DNA of 64,000 bases from Streptomyces sp. NBC_01446 (GCF_026340095.1 NZ_JAPEPO010000001.1:7522501-7586500); one strand, 5' to 3'; shown: positions 17,481 through 26,324, counted from the stretch's first letter. Numbers and translations are program-made. The notes: generated by a model from the letters alone, not told the origin.

Positions 17481-17617
17481 GAAGACTTTCTCAGTGACGA
17501 CGAGAGCGGGCGGTTCACCGCCCGCTCGGGCGAACGAGACCGCCGCCGCTCTCGGTCGACTTCCTCACGGATGGCGCGGCGGCGGGTGCCCGCCCCGTTG
17601 CGAGTTGACCGTGCTCC
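17300..17617. other. TnpB element left end and tetR terminator region
   Basis: 318 bases without a gene. From left to right it has hairpins GTCCTGCGGGGCAGGAC and CCCGGCCTTCAGGCCGGG (minus-strand reading), probably the left end of the TnpB element, then the hairpin at 17504-17527 that follows the tetR gene. Confidence 0.45.
17504..17527 (-). terminator. Hairpin downstream of tetR
   Basis: Perfect 10-base inverted repeat GAGCGGGCGG-ttca-CCGCCCGCTC about 90 bases after the tetR stop. Strong GC stem with a TTCA loop, no T-run. Confidence 0.6.
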
Positions 17618-18229
17618 TCAATGCAAGAACGCGAGAGCGTTCTCAATTCCCTGCTCGAGGACCTCGTCGGAGAGCTTTTGATCTGAGAGCGCCCGGGCCA
17701 GTTGCATCGTCCCCACGATCATGGTGAAGAGCCCTAGGGCTCTACCCCGTGCGGACTGCGGATCCTCCGGGCTCAGCCGGGCGGCGATCTCGTCCAGGAT
17801 GGCCCGTGCCCCTTCTGCGTAGGCCTGCTTGGTCGCGCCTCCACAGCGGCTGATCTCGTTGAGGAGGGCGGCGGAGGGGCATCCGACGTCGGGGTGGTCT
17901 CTGTGCTCGTGCGACAGGTACTCGCGAACGAGGTCCTCGAGTCCCGGGCGTCCCGGTCGCAGCGTGCCGTATCTCTCGGCCTGCGTGCGCAGTTCCTGCG
18001 CGACGACGTTGGAGACGAGGTCGTCCTTGGATGAGAAGTGGGCGTAGAACGCACCGTTGGTAAGCCCGGCGTCCGACATCAGCGTGGAGATGCCGGCGCC
18101 GTCTATGCCGTCCTGCTTGAACCGCTGGCCGGCCCTCTCGATGATCCGCTGCCGCGTCACCTGCTTGTGCTCCTTGGCGTAGCGCGCCACAGGTTCCTCC
18201 ATTCGCTCCGCGGGGCCGTTGCCTGGCAT
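17618..18229 (-). CDS. TetR/AcrR family repressor
   Basis: A 203-residue TetR regulator. The HTH covers about residues 25-70 (RQRIIERAGQRFKQDGIDGA, STLMSDAGLTNGAFYAHFSS, KDDLV); the ligand domain follows and includes HPDVGCPSAALLNEI. ATG at 18229 has AGGA upstream; an ATG at 18202 with GGAG is equally possible. It is divergent from the amidase-CoA ligase-ene-reductase operon, with 88 bases between them that carry an AT-rich palindrome (18252-18275). Autoregulation and control of that operon are the natural inference. The effector is unknown, probably a substrate or acyl-CoA of the operon. Confidence 0.9.
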   Translation of the reverse strand: MPGNGPAERMEEPVARYAKEHKQVTRQRIIERAGQRFKQDGIDGAGISTLMSDAGLTNGAFYAHFSSKDDLVSNVVAQELRTQAERYGTLRPGRPGLEDLVREYLSHEHRDHPDVGCPSAALLNEISRCGGATKQAYAEGARAILDEIAARLSPEDPQSARGRALGLFTMIVGTMQLARALSDQKLSDEVLEQGIENALAFLH

Positions 18230-18251
18230 CCCATCCTAGTCTATGGTCTGT

Positions 18252-18275
18252 CGCACGTAATATTATGATCGACAG
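18252..18275. promoter_or_regulatory. Candidate TetR operator in divergent promoter
   Basis: CGCACGTAATATTATGATCGACAG lies between tetR and the amidase. The core CGTAATATTATG is a near palindrome, and its complement contains CGATCATAAT, found exactly at 13274-13283. Likely repressor site overlapping divergent promoters. Confidence 0.5.
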
Positions 18276-18317
18276 GTAATTCCCGTCGATCCGCCACCGT
18301 CAGGGATGAGGCATGCC

Positions 18318-19787
18318 GTGAGTGACGTCGCCTTCCGATCCGCCGTGGAACAGTTGCGCGCGCTGGCCTCGGGAGAGGTCTCGAGCCAGGGGCTCGTCGA
18401 GCTCTACCTCGAGCGAATCGCCACCCACAACACGGCACTGAACGCCGTGATCACCGTCGATGCCGAGCGAGCCCGCCGGGAGGCCAGGGCGGCGGACGCC
18501 GCACGAGCGGCGGGGCAGGACCTCGGGCCCCTCCACGGTGTGCCGATCACGGTCAAGGACAGCTTCGAGACAGCCGGGATGCACACCGTCTGCGGACGCA
18601 GGGACCTCCGGGACCACGTGCCCGAACAGGATGCCGAGGCTGTCAAGCGGCTGCGTTCGGCGGGCGCCGTGATCATGGGCAAGAGCAACATGCCGCCCGG
18701 CAACCAGGACGTCCAGGCCGACAACCCGGTGTTCGGTCCCTCGTCGAACCCGTGGGACACGACCCGCACCTCGGGCGGGTCCGCCGGGGGCGGCGCCGTC
18801 GCCACCGCCGCGGGCCTCGCCGCATTCGACTTCGGCTCGGAGATCGGCGGATCGACCAGGATCCCCTCCCACTACACCGGCCTGTACGGGCACAAGTCGA
18901 CCTGGCGGTCGATTCCCCTCATCGGGCATGTTCCCAACGGTCCCGGCGCGGGACGGTGGACAGAGGCCGACATGGCCTGCGGCGGCGCGCAGGTCCGCGA
19001 CGCACGCGACCTCGTCCCGATCCTGCAGGCGACGGTCGGGACCGCCGACTACGACGACGGCTTCAGCTACACGCTCGCACCGCCGCGCGCGACCAGGCTC
19101 GCCGACTTCCGGGTCGCCGTCTGGAGCGAGGACCCGTCGTGCCCGGTCGACAGCGACGTCGCGGGAGCCGTGGACGACGTACTCACCGTGCTGCGGTCGG
19201 CCGGTGCCAAGGTCGTAGTCCAACCGGCTGGCCTCCCCGCCGACATCGCGACGAACCAGCAGGCGTTCCTGCCGTTGGTCTACGGCGCCTTCACCTACGA
19301 CCGCACCGGTCTCACCCCTGCCCCTAACGCCGCCCTGTTGGCCCGGCTCGTCCAGAATCCGCGCGGCGACGCGGGTCCCGCCCTGCGGGGAACCTTCCAG
19401 TCCCACTACCAGTGGCTGAAGGCCCACACGATGCGCAACGAGCTCCGGCAGCGGTGGTTCGAGTTCTTCCAGGACTTCGACATCGTGCTCATGCCCGTAG
19501 CCCCGACGGCCGCCCCCGCCCACCACAACAAGCTGATCGACCGGTTCGGGCGGTCTTACGAGGTCGAGGGTGTGCGACGTCCTTACTGGGACCAGGTCAA
19601 GTGGAACGCCGTAGCCAACATCTCGGGCAGTCCGGCGACGACCATCCCGGTGCGCAGAGGCAGGAGCGGACTGCCCATCGGTCTGCAGGCCATGGGCCCC
19701 GGCGGGGGCGATCTCACCACCATCGAGTTCGCCGCACTGCTGGGCCGGGAAGTGGAGGGCTTCGTGCCGCCTCCGGCCTTCCGCTAG
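18318..19787 (+). CDS. Amidase signature family hydrolase
   Basis: A 489-residue amidase-signature enzyme, which hydrolyses carboxamides. The Ser-cisSer-Lys triad is visible: Lys in GVPITVKDSF (about 80), cis-Ser in TSGGSAGG (about 152) and the nucleophile Ser in FGSEIGGSTRIPS (about 177). The HTVCGRRDL and GHKSTWRSIP segments are typical. GTG at 18318 is preferred over ATG at 18306 because GATGAGG gives proper spacing only for the GTG. It is the first gene of an operon with an acyl-CoA ligase (35 bases on) and an ene-reductase. It could release a carboxylic acid that the ligase then activates. Confidence 0.9.
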   Translation: MSDVAFRSAVEQLRALASGEVSSQGLVELYLERIATHNTALNAVITVDAERARREARAADAARAAGQDLGPLHGVPITVKDSFETAGMHTVCGRRDLRDHVPEQDAEAVKRLRSAGAVIMGKSNMPPGNQDVQADNPVFGPSSNPWDTTRTSGGSAGGGAVATAAGLAAFDFGSEIGGSTRIPSHYTGLYGHKSTWRSIPLIGHVPNGPGAGRWTEADMACGGAQVRDARDLVPILQATVGTADYDDGFSYTLAPPRATRLADFRVAVWSEDPSCPVDSDVAGAVDDVLTVLRSAGAKVVVQPAGLPADIATNQQAFLPLVYGAFTYDRTGLTPAPNAALLARLVQNPRGDAGPALRGTFQSHYQWLKAHTMRNELRQRWFEFFQDFDIVLMPVAPTAAPAHHNKLIDRFGRSYEVEGVRRPYWDQVKWNAVANISGSPATTIPVRRGRSGLPIGLQAMGPGGGDLTTIEFAALLGREVEGFVPPPAFR

Positions 19788-19821
19788 ACGGACTGCCCAC
19801 ACCCCCAGAACCAGGAGAGCA

Positions 19822-21390
19822 ATGATGCTCAGCCCGAGCCGCAACGTGTCCCGACTGCTGACGGACTCCGCGTCCCGATTCCCGGAGCGCATCGCGATCG
19901 TCTTCGGTGACGACCGGATCACGTACAGCGCCCTCGACGCCGCGGCCAACCGGGTCGCGAACCTGCTCGTCGGCCGAGGCATTCGGCCGGGTGACAAGGT
20001 CGCCCTGTCCTGCCCCAACCTTCCCCACTTCTCCAGCATCTACTTCGGCATCCTCAAGGCCGGGGCGGCGGTCGTGCCGCTGAACGTGCTGTTGAAGGCC
20101 CGCGAGGTCGCCTATCACCTCACCGACTCCGACGCGAAGGCGTACTTCGCCTTCGCGGGTACGCCGGAGCTGCCGATCGGGCAGGCCGCATGGGAGGGGT
20201 TCCGGGCGGCCGAGGGCTGTACCGAGTTCTTCCTGATCGAGGGCGGTGGCGCGCCGTGGACTGGGGACGGGACGCCTCAGTCGTACGCCGCGGTCGTCGC
20301 CGAGCAGCCCGAGACGTTCCGGACAGTCGAACGCGACGAGGACGACACCGCGGTGGTCCTCTACACCTCCGGCACGACAGGTCGGCCCAAGGGTGCGGAG
20401 CTGCGTCACCGCAACGTGTACGACAACGCGCTCACCGGCATCGACCTGTTCGCCGCCGATCCCGAGCGCCCCGACACCTACTTGTGCGCCTTGCCGCTGT
20501 TCCATGCCTTCGGCCAGACCGTGATCCAAAACGGCGCCTTCGCCTTCGGTGGCACGATCGTGATGCAGCCGAGGTTCGAGGCGCGGGCGACCCTGCGTCT
20601 GATGCTCACCCATGACGTGACGTTCTTCGCCGGCGTTCCGACGATGTACTGGGGTCTTCTCGCGGCACTCGACGACACGGTCGACGTCGCCCGCCTGGCC
20701 GCGAATCTTCGTGTGGCGGTGGCCGGTGGTGCAGCGCTTCCGGCCGAGATCCACAAGCAGTTCAAGGACCGCTTCGGCGTCACGATCCTCGAGGGATACG
20801 GACTGTCCGAGACCTCCCCGATCGCTTTCTTCTCCCGGTTCGGGGAGGAGCCCCGCGTCGGGTCGATCGGGGTGCCGATCCCGGGCGTGGAGATGAAGCT
20901 CATCCGCGACGACTGGTCCGCGGTCAAGGACGGTCCCGGCGAGATCGGGGAGATTGCGATCAAGGGACACAACGTCATGAAGGGCTACTACAGACGGCCC
21001 GAGGCCACGGACGAAGTGATCAAGGAGGGCTGGTTCCGCTCCGGCGACCTAGCCCGTAAGGACGAGGACGGCTTCTACTACATCGTCGACCGGTCCAAAG
21101 ACATGATCATCCGTGGCGGCTTCAACGTCTACCCGCGCGAGATCGAGGAAGTGCTCATGGAGCACCCCGCCGTCTCGCTGGTCGCCGTCATCGGGGTACC
21201 GCACGCCTCCCACGGTGAGGAGATCAAAGCCGTCGTGGTGAAGAAAACCGGGAGCGGCACGACCGAGGAAGAGCTGGCCGCCTGGGCGAAGGAGCGCCTC
21301 GCCGCGTACAAGTACCCGCGCGTCGTCCAATTCGTCGACGAACTGCCCGTGACCTCCACCGGCAAGATCCTCAAACGCGAACTCGCCTGA
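19822..21390 (+). CDS. Acyl-CoA ligase, AMP-forming
   Basis: A 522-residue class I adenylate-forming enzyme that makes acyl-CoA from carboxylate, ATP and CoA. The P-loop is YTSGTTGRPKGAE (about 175-187), the adenine motif GYGLSET (about 325), then SGDLARKDEDG, the hinge/A8 core SKDMIIRGGFNVYPREIEE, and the catalytic Lys in STGKILKREL at the C terminus. ATG at 19822 has CAGGAGAG just upstream; ATG at 19825 is equivalent. It follows the amidase by 35 bases and precedes the ene-reductase by about 93. It resembles medium/long-chain fatty-acid or aromatic-acid CoA ligases; the acid cannot be named. Confidence 0.92.
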   Translation: MMLSPSRNVSRLLTDSASRFPERIAIVFGDDRITYSALDAAANRVANLLVGRGIRPGDKVALSCPNLPHFSSIYFGILKAGAAVVPLNVLLKAREVAYHLTDSDAKAYFAFAGTPELPIGQAAWEGFRAAEGCTEFFLIEGGGAPWTGDGTPQSYAAVVAEQPETFRTVERDEDDTAVVLYTSGTTGRPKGAELRHRNVYDNALTGIDLFAADPERPDTYLCALPLFHAFGQTVIQNGAFAFGGTIVMQPRFEARATLRLMLTHDVTFFAGVPTMYWGLLAALDDTVDVARLAANLRVAVAGGAALPAEIHKQFKDRFGVTILEGYGLSETSPIAFFSRFGEEPRVGSIGVPIPGVEMKLIRDDWSAVKDGPGEIGEIAIKGHNVMKGYYRRPEATDEVIKEGWFRSGDLARKDEDGFYYIVDRSKDMIIRGGFNVYPREIEEVLMEHPAVSLVAVIGVPHASHGEEIKAVVVKKTGSGTTEEELAAWAKERLAAYKYPRVVQFVDELPVTSTGKILKRELA

Positions 21391-21483
21391 GTACGCCGGA
21401 CGTTGTCATGGCTGAGGCGACCGAGCGCCTCGGTCATATCGACGTGCCATGCCAACACACCCATCCCCACAGAAGGACAACCC

Positions 21484-22728
21484 ATGAGCTCCCTGCCCGA
21501 CCATCTGACTCTGCCCAACGGTCAAGTGCTGCCGAACCGGATCATGAAGTCCGCGTTGAGCGAGGCTCTCGCCGACAAGCGCAACGCCCCGGACCATCGC
21601 CTGGAACAGCTCTACCGGACCTGGAGCCGGGGCGGGTACGGATTGATCATCACCGGCAACGTCATGGTCGACCGCACCCAGCTCGGCGAGCCGGGCAACA
21701 TCGTCATAGAGGACGACCGCGATCTCGCAGCACTCACCCGATGGGCCGCGACGACCAAGGACGCCGGCATTCCGACCTGGGTGCAGCTCAACCACCCGGG
21801 CCGCCAGTCCAACATGCTCGCACTCGGGCACACACCGGTCGCGCCCAGCCCGGTCGCGCTCAACCTGCCGGGCGCCACCAAGCCCCGCGAGCTGACGTCT
21901 GTGGAGATCGAGGACATCGTCGAGCGGTTCGCGACCGCGGCGGAGGTGTGCGAGGCGGCCGGCTTCGCCGGGGTTCAGGTACACGGAGCCCATGGCTACC
22001 TGGTCTCGCAGTTCCTTTCGCCGCTGTCGAACCGGCGCGACGACGAGTGGGGTGGCGACCCTGAGCGCCGGATGCGCTTCCTCCTCGAGATCGTGCGCCG
22101 CATCCGGTCACGGGTGTGCCCCGGCTTCGCCGTCGCCGTCAAGCTCAATTCGGCCGACTTCCAGCGCGGTGGCTTCACCGAGGGGGAGTCCCGCGCAGTC
22201 GTCGCGGCACTGGCGAAGGAAGGGCTCGACCTGATCGAGGTCAGCGGCGGCAGCTACGAGTCGCCGGCGATGAACGGCTCCGCCGCGGCGTCGACGCGCG
22301 CCCGCGAAGCCTACTTTCTGGAGTACGCCCGCACGGTGCGCGGCCTGGTGGGCGACATTCCGCTGGCGGTCACGGGGGGCTTCCGTTCCCGTGACGCGAT
22401 GGAGGACGCCGTCGCCACGGGAGAGTGCGACGTCGTCGGGATCGGCCGGCCCACCGCCACGACGCCTGACGCCGCGGACGTCCTCCTCACGCGTCGCGCC
22501 GAGGCAGTCGTCGCACACCAGATGCGCTACGGCATGCGCCGTGTGCTCGGCAAGATCGCCGACCTCAAGGCACTTGACGGTGTGCTCGACCTCAGCTGGC
22601 ACGCGGACCAACTGCACCGGCTGGGCGCCGGCCTCGAACCCGACCTGGGTCGCGGGCGTCTTGCCGCCACTGTCTCGATGGTGCGACGAAACGGCAGCAC
22701 GTCCTTCCGCCGCAAGCGCGGCGCCTGA
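21484..22728 (+). CDS. Old-yellow-enzyme family ene-reductase
   Basis: A 414-residue NADH:flavin oxidoreductase with an FMN-binding TIM barrel. Family marks: LPNRIMKSALSEA near the N terminus, WVQLNHPGRQ, the substrate-binding pair in VHGAHGYLVSQFLSPLSNRR and WGGDPERRMRF, and the phosphate-binding strand AVTGGFRS. It has no C-terminal 4Fe-4S/FAD extension, so it is a short OYE rather than a full dienoyl-CoA reductase. ATG at 21484 follows AGAAGGA. It is the last gene of the amidase-ligase operon and could reduce an alpha,beta-unsaturated acyl compound. A 14-base-arm hairpin follows. Confidence 0.9.
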   Translation: MSSLPDHLTLPNGQVLPNRIMKSALSEALADKRNAPDHRLEQLYRTWSRGGYGLIITGNVMVDRTQLGEPGNIVIEDDRDLAALTRWAATTKDAGIPTWVQLNHPGRQSNMLALGHTPVAPSPVALNLPGATKPRELTSVEIEDIVERFATAAEVCEAAGFAGVQVHGAHGYLVSQFLSPLSNRRDDEWGGDPERRMRFLLEIVRRIRSRVCPGFAVAVKLNSADFQRGGFTEGESRAVVAALAKEGLDLIEVSGGSYESPAMNGSAAASTRAREAYFLEYARTVRGLVGDIPLAVTGGFRSRDAMEDAVATGECDVVGIGRPTATTPDAADVLLTRRAEAVVAHQMRYGMRRVLGKIADLKALDGVLDLSWHADQLHRLGAGLEPDLGRGRLAATVSMVRRNGSTSFRRKRGA

Positions 22729-22756
22729 GGCTCACGCGATCTCACGTTCGCCGCGT

Positions 22757-22803
22757 GCAGCCCAGTCGGCTCCGAAATGCCCGGATCACGCCGACTGGGC
22801 TGC
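22757..22803. terminator. Bidirectional hairpin between ene-reductase and hxlR genes
   Basis: Perfect 14-base arms GCAGCCCAGTCGGC and GCCGACTGGGCTGC with a 19-base loop, 28 bases after the ene-reductase stop and overlapping the last codons of the convergent HxlR gene. Probably serves both transcripts. Confidence 0.65.
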
Positions 22804-23457
22804 CGTGTGCCTTTGGGCTGCGTCGGCGAAGGCATCGAAGAGGCGACCGACCGCCTCGACATCGCCGTCGATCGCGAGCCGACCGGATTCGCAGGCGGCG
22901 GACGGCTTTTGTGTCCCGAGCGACAGCGCGATGAACGTTCCCGCGTCGCAGGCCACGGTCGTGGGTGCTGACGAGGTTGACGGTCTGGACCGGACCAGGA
23001 GCGCTCCTTCGCTGACGGTCATGGAGAACCGTTCGCCGGCGCCGGCGTCGACGTCGCACTCAAGAGCAAGGCCAGCCAGGCGACGGGGGCTGGTCGCCAC
23101 TGTCATGCACAGAGCGACCATGTCCGCGCGGGCAGTCAAGGGATCCACGCCATCGCTCATCAGAGGCAGGCCCCAAAGCCCGAGCCCGATGATGGGGACT
23201 CTGAGCCCTTCGCCGAACTCGGTCAGGGCGTACTCCGTTGCCGATTCGGACTTGGAGATGGCGCCAATCGCGTGCAGGGTTCGAAGCCGGTCAGTGAGAC
23301 GATTCGGCCCGATGGAGGGCATGCGGCCGAGGATCTGCGTGAACCTCTTCGGGCCCAGCAGGAGTTCTCGCAGGATGAGGACGGTCCAACGCTCACCGAG
23401 GACGTCCATGGCTGCGGCCAGCGGACAGGCCTGCCCGTATGTGCGTAGCGCTCCCAT
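22786..23457 (-). CDS. HxlR-family regulator with SCP2-like C-terminal domain
   Basis: A 223-residue regulator. The HxlR winged helix is at about 5-100 (YGQACPLAAAMDVLGERWTV, LILRELLLGPKRFTQIL, RLTDRLRTLHAIGAI). The C-terminal part (GERFSMTVSEGALLV to AIDGDVEAVGRLFDAFADAA) looks like the SCP2/sterol-transfer-like domain seen in some HxlR proteins and may bind a hydrophobic ligand. ATG at 23457 follows AGGGTGG at good spacing; the open frame extends upstream without a better site. It is convergent with the ene-reductase and downstream of an SDR gene on the same strand. Target genes are not evident. Confidence 0.88.
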   Translation of the reverse strand: MGALRTYGQACPLAAAMDVLGERWTVLILRELLLGPKRFTQILGRMPSIGPNRLTDRLRTLHAIGAISKSESATEYALTEFGEGLRVPIIGLGLWGLPLMSDGVDPLTARADMVALCMTVATSPRRLAGLALECDVDAGAGERFSMTVSEGALLVRSRPSTSSAPTTVACDAGTFIALSLGTQKPSAACESGRLAIDGDVEAVGRLFDAFADAAQRHTAAQSA

Positions 23458-23759
23458 GTGATCCACCCTACTGGCGCGCCCCGAGGGGGCGGCCGCCTTG
23501 CCCGCACGCCGGGCCAACGCGAGGGTCACACGATGGACGCGGTGTAACACACCGCTGCCGTTCGCTCCGCGAAAGCGGATGGCCGCCGGCATCCTCCGAG
23601 TTCGGCGCGGGCCAACGCGCCGAACTCGATGGTGTCTGATCTCATGGCGAGCGGCGTCCGCCGCGCCCAGGCTAGGCGCGACGCTTCCCAAAGACGTGGT
23701 TAGCGGACTGCGCGAGATGTGCAAGCCCGCGCCGCGACCTGGCCGGACAGCCGCCCGGC
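23458..23759. other. Intergenic stretch upstream of hxlR
   Basis: About 300 bases between the SDR stop and the HxlR start. It presumably contains the HxlR promoter. No coding relic or clear palindrome was recognised. Confidence 0.35.
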
Positions 23760-24596
23760 TCAGCGCGCTTCGAGCTTGCGCAGAAGGGCGCGCACCTTGG
23801 CGTCACGTGCCATCCGCGCGTCAATTGCCGGGTTGATGACCCCGCGCAGCACGGACAGCGGCGTCCAGCGAGCCGGCCGGATCACGCGGGGTGATCGATG
23901 CTCAATGGCATCCGCGATGGCATGTGCCGCCTTGTCCGGCTCGATGCGCTTGAGCAGGGCGCGAGGTGCGGTCCTCGACAAAAGCTCGGCGATGGTCGGA
24001 TCCTCGTCGACGCCCTGCCTGATCATGTCCGTCTGGATCAGCGAGAAGTACGCGGTGGTCGCAGAGGCGCCGTGGTGGGCGAGCTCCACTCGCAGCCCCC
24101 GTCCGAGCTGCTCAACAGCAGCCTTGCTCATTGCGTAGGCAATGGCCCCCGTGCCGGTGAGGAAGGCGAATACCGAACTGATCAATACGATCTGACCCTG
24201 GTTGGCGATGATCTGCTTCATGGCTGCGTTCACGGTGTTGATGACACCGTTGATGTTCACGGCCAGCACTTTGCCGGCCGCGGGTGCGGACATGGTGCGG
24301 AATGTGGAACCGTGCCCCATGATGCCGGCATTCGCGATCGCGATGTCGACCCGGCCGAACCGCTCGCAGATGAGGCCGACGGCATCATGGAGTGCGTCGG
24401 CGTCGCAGACGTCTGCCGTGATGCCGACCACGCCGGACGGTGCGATGCGTGCGGCGATTTCCGGCGTCTGGGGATGCAGATCTATGATTCCCACCTGCGC
24501 ACCGCGGGAGATGAGAGCCCGAGCCGTCGCGCTGCCGAGTCCGCCGGTGCCGCCGGTGATGAGTACGACCTTGCCGTCGAGTTCGTATGTGGTCAT
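23760..24596 (-). CDS. Short-chain dehydrogenase/reductase
   Basis: A 278-residue classical SDR. Cofactor motif TGGTGGLG (about 15-22), D at IIDLHPQ suggesting NAD(H) preference, NAG at 89-91, catalytic Ser in LISSVFAF and Y-x3-K in AYAMSKAAVEQ. The extended C terminus (RWTPLSVLRGVINPAIDARM) is seen in SDRs annotated as oxidoreductases of lipid or steroid type. ATG at 24596 has GACGAGG upstream. It lies alone between a 660-base gene-free stretch and the HxlR gene. Substrate unknown. Confidence 0.9.
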   Translation of the reverse strand: MTTYELDGKVVLITGGTGGLGSATARALISRGAQVGIIDLHPQTPEIAARIAPSGVVGITADVCDADALHDAVGLICERFGRVDIAIANAGIMGHGSTFRTMSAPAAGKVLAVNINGVINTVNAAMKQIIANQGQIVLISSVFAFLTGTGAIAYAMSKAAVEQLGRGLRVELAHHGASATTAYFSLIQTDMIRQGVDEDPTIAELLSRTAPRALLKRIEPDKAAHAIADAIEHRSPRVIRPARWTPLSVLRGVINPAIDARMARDAKVRALLRKLEAR

Positions 24597-25044
24597 GCGG
24601 ATGCCTCGTCTTCAGTCATGGGGATGGTTAGCCCGCGTCGACGTTCAGTGCGGCGAGTCCGAATTCGGGTCCGGGCGAAGGGAGTTCACGTTCTCCGGCC
24701 TGCCTGGCTCGAGGCAGAGGCGACGAACCAGGAACCATGTGCCAAACACGCACGACGACGCTCGGAGACACGCGGCCGCGGCGAGATCCGCGAATACGTC
24801 GGAGGGCTCCGTCGATGTTTCCGTCAACCGCCTGGCTGTGGGCATCCGCAAATCCCGCAGCGACCGGGTTGCGGTTCGCTGCTCCGATGCGGGGACTGCA
24901 GTGCTGATGCCCTGAACGCGAGGGCGGCTACCCCGGACGCTCTCTCGGTCCTGTGAGATGACGTGGGCGTCACGAATCGTCAGCGCGCCACGCCCGATGC
25001 CCGCCCGGCGGCGCCTGCGTCATGAAGCAGAACGCTAGCAAGCA

Positions 25045-25061
25045 CTATATGAAATGTATAG
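25045..25061. promoter_or_regulatory. AT-rich inverted repeat, possible operator
   Basis: CTATA-tgaaatg-TATAG within an AT-rich patch (25026-25065), unusual in this GC-rich DNA. It could be a regulator site for the leftward SDR gene, though it is 450 bases from its start. Weak support. Confidence 0.3.
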
Positions 25062-25144
25062 CGTCTGTGTTGCCGCGTGATGGCGCTCGACGCGCCAAAG
25101 ACGCCCTTGACCTTGCCGGAACTCCAGGGTGTGTGATGTGGAAC

Positions 25145-25207
25145 GACTACGGCGCACGTCGAGGCGACCCGCACCATTTGCGGTCGCCGGCGACGTGCGC
25201 CGTAGTC
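25145..25207 (-). terminator. Long stem-loop after ene-reductase gene
   Basis: Outer arms GACTACGGCGCACGTCG (25145-25161) and its exact complement (25191-25207). Inner arms GGCGACC and GGTCGCC continue the stem with small bulges and a short apical loop. It lies 50 bases after the ene-reductase stop. No T-run. Probable terminator; the 17-base outer arm is long for one. Confidence 0.6.
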
Positions 25208-25256
25208 AGGCCGAGGCGCCCGAAGTCAGAGATTTCCTCGGCTTCCGGGGGCTTCG

Positions 25257-26324
25257 TCAGGCGGCGTGGGCGGGGTAGTCGGTGTAACCGGCCGCGCCGC
25301 CGCCGTAGAAGGTCGCGGGGTCGGGGGAGTTGAGCGGCGCGCCGGCGCGTATGCGCTCGACCAGGTCGGGGTTGGCGAGCGTCATGGAGCCGACGGTGAT
25401 GACGTCCGCCAGACCGTCTTCGACGTCCTTGGCGCGGGTGGGGATGTCGGTGCCGGCCCGGTTGAGGATCAGCGTGTTCGGCCACAACCTGCGGAGAGTG
25501 GCGAGCAGTTCCTCGTCGCCGCCGTGGGCGAGGTGCAGGTAAGCGAGGTTGAGCGAGGCGAGGGCGCGGACGAGCTCCGGGTAGAGCTCGTGAGTGTCGC
25601 TCTCCACGACGTCGTTGATCGCGAAAGGGTTGCCGGGCGAGAGCCGCAAGCCGGTGCGGCCGGCGCCGATCTCGTCGGCCACGGCCGTGGCGACCTCCAC
25701 GACGAAGCGGATGCGGTTCTCGATGGAGCCGCCGTAGCGGTCGGTGCGCTGATTGGTGTTGGTGGAGAGGAACTGGTGCACCAGATAGCCGTTGGCTCCG
25801 TGGATTTCGACCCCGTCGGCGCCGGCCGCTATGGCCGCCGCAGCGGCGCGGCGGAAGTCGTCGACCGTCGAGGTGACCTCCTCGGTGGACAGCTCACGGG
25901 GCAGAGGTAGTTCCTGGGGCCCGGATGCGGTGATGATGACGCCCGCGGCCCTGATCGCGGAGGGGGCCACCGGCTGCCGCCGGTGGGGAGTGTTGTCGGG
26001 ATGGGAGATCCGTCCGGCGTGCCCCAGTTGGATGACGATCCGTCCACCGGCCCCGTGCACGGCATCGGTGACCTTGCGCCACCCAGCGATGTGCTCTTCG
26101 GTGTAGATGCCAGGCGTCAGCAGGTAGCCCTGCCCGTCGGCGGAGGGCTGCGTACCTTCTGTGATGATGAGGGCGTTCGAGGCGCGCTGGGCGTAGTACT
26201 CGGCGTTCAGCTCGGTCGGTACCCCTTCCGGGGTGGACCGGTTGCGAGTCAGAGGGGCCATCGCGAGCCGGTGCGGAAGGGGGATGTCCCCGGCGACGGT
26301 CGGGTGCCAAAGGGCACTGATCAT
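25257..26324 (-). CDS. Alkene reductase, old yellow enzyme family
   Basis: A 355-residue OYE of the NemA/N-ethylmaleimide reductase type. Marks: HRLAMAPLTRNRS near the N terminus, IIEGTQPS-like ITEGTQPSADGQGY, IQLGHAGRISHPDN, the substrate-binding pair H and N in VEIHGANGYLVHQFL, and RTDRYGGSIENRIRF. FMN phosphate contacts fit ILNRAGTDIPTR and ITVGSMTLANPDLV. It reduces activated C=C bonds with NADPH. ATG at 26324 follows TGAGGAAA; the frame is open further 5' but lacks homology there. It shares little sequence with the OYE at 21484, so they are not recent duplicates. Confidence 0.92.
   Translation of the reverse strand: MISALWHPTVAGDIPLPHRLAMAPLTRNRSTPEGVPTELNAEYYAQRASNALIITEGTQPSADGQGYLLTPGIYTEEHIAGWRKVTDAVHGAGGRIVIQLGHAGRISHPDNTPHRRQPVAPSAIRAAGVIITASGPQELPLPRELSTEEVTSTVDDFRRAAAAAIAAGADGVEIHGANGYLVHQFLSTNTNQRTDRYGGSIENRIRFVVEVATAVADEIGAGRTGLRLSPGNPFAINDVVESDTHELYPELVRALASLNLAYLHLAHGGDEELLATLRRLWPNTLILNRAGTDIPTRAKDVEDGLADVITVGSMTLANPDLVERIRAGAPLNSPDPATFYGGGAAGYTDYPAHAA

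Larger units (their letters stand above)
24597..25256. other. Gene-free stretch with palindrome and long hairpin
   Basis: About 660 bases between the SDR and an ene-reductase, both leftward. Open frames on either strand have no recognisable motif. It holds an AT-rich inverted repeat at 25045-25061 and a long hairpin at 25145-25207. It should contain the SDR promoter. Confidence 0.4.

Noticed and set aside
24597..25144. Coding genes in the 24.6-25.1 kb stretch
   Set aside because: Open frames such as 24645-24851 (minus) and 25022-25333 (plus) lack ribosome sites and any family motif.
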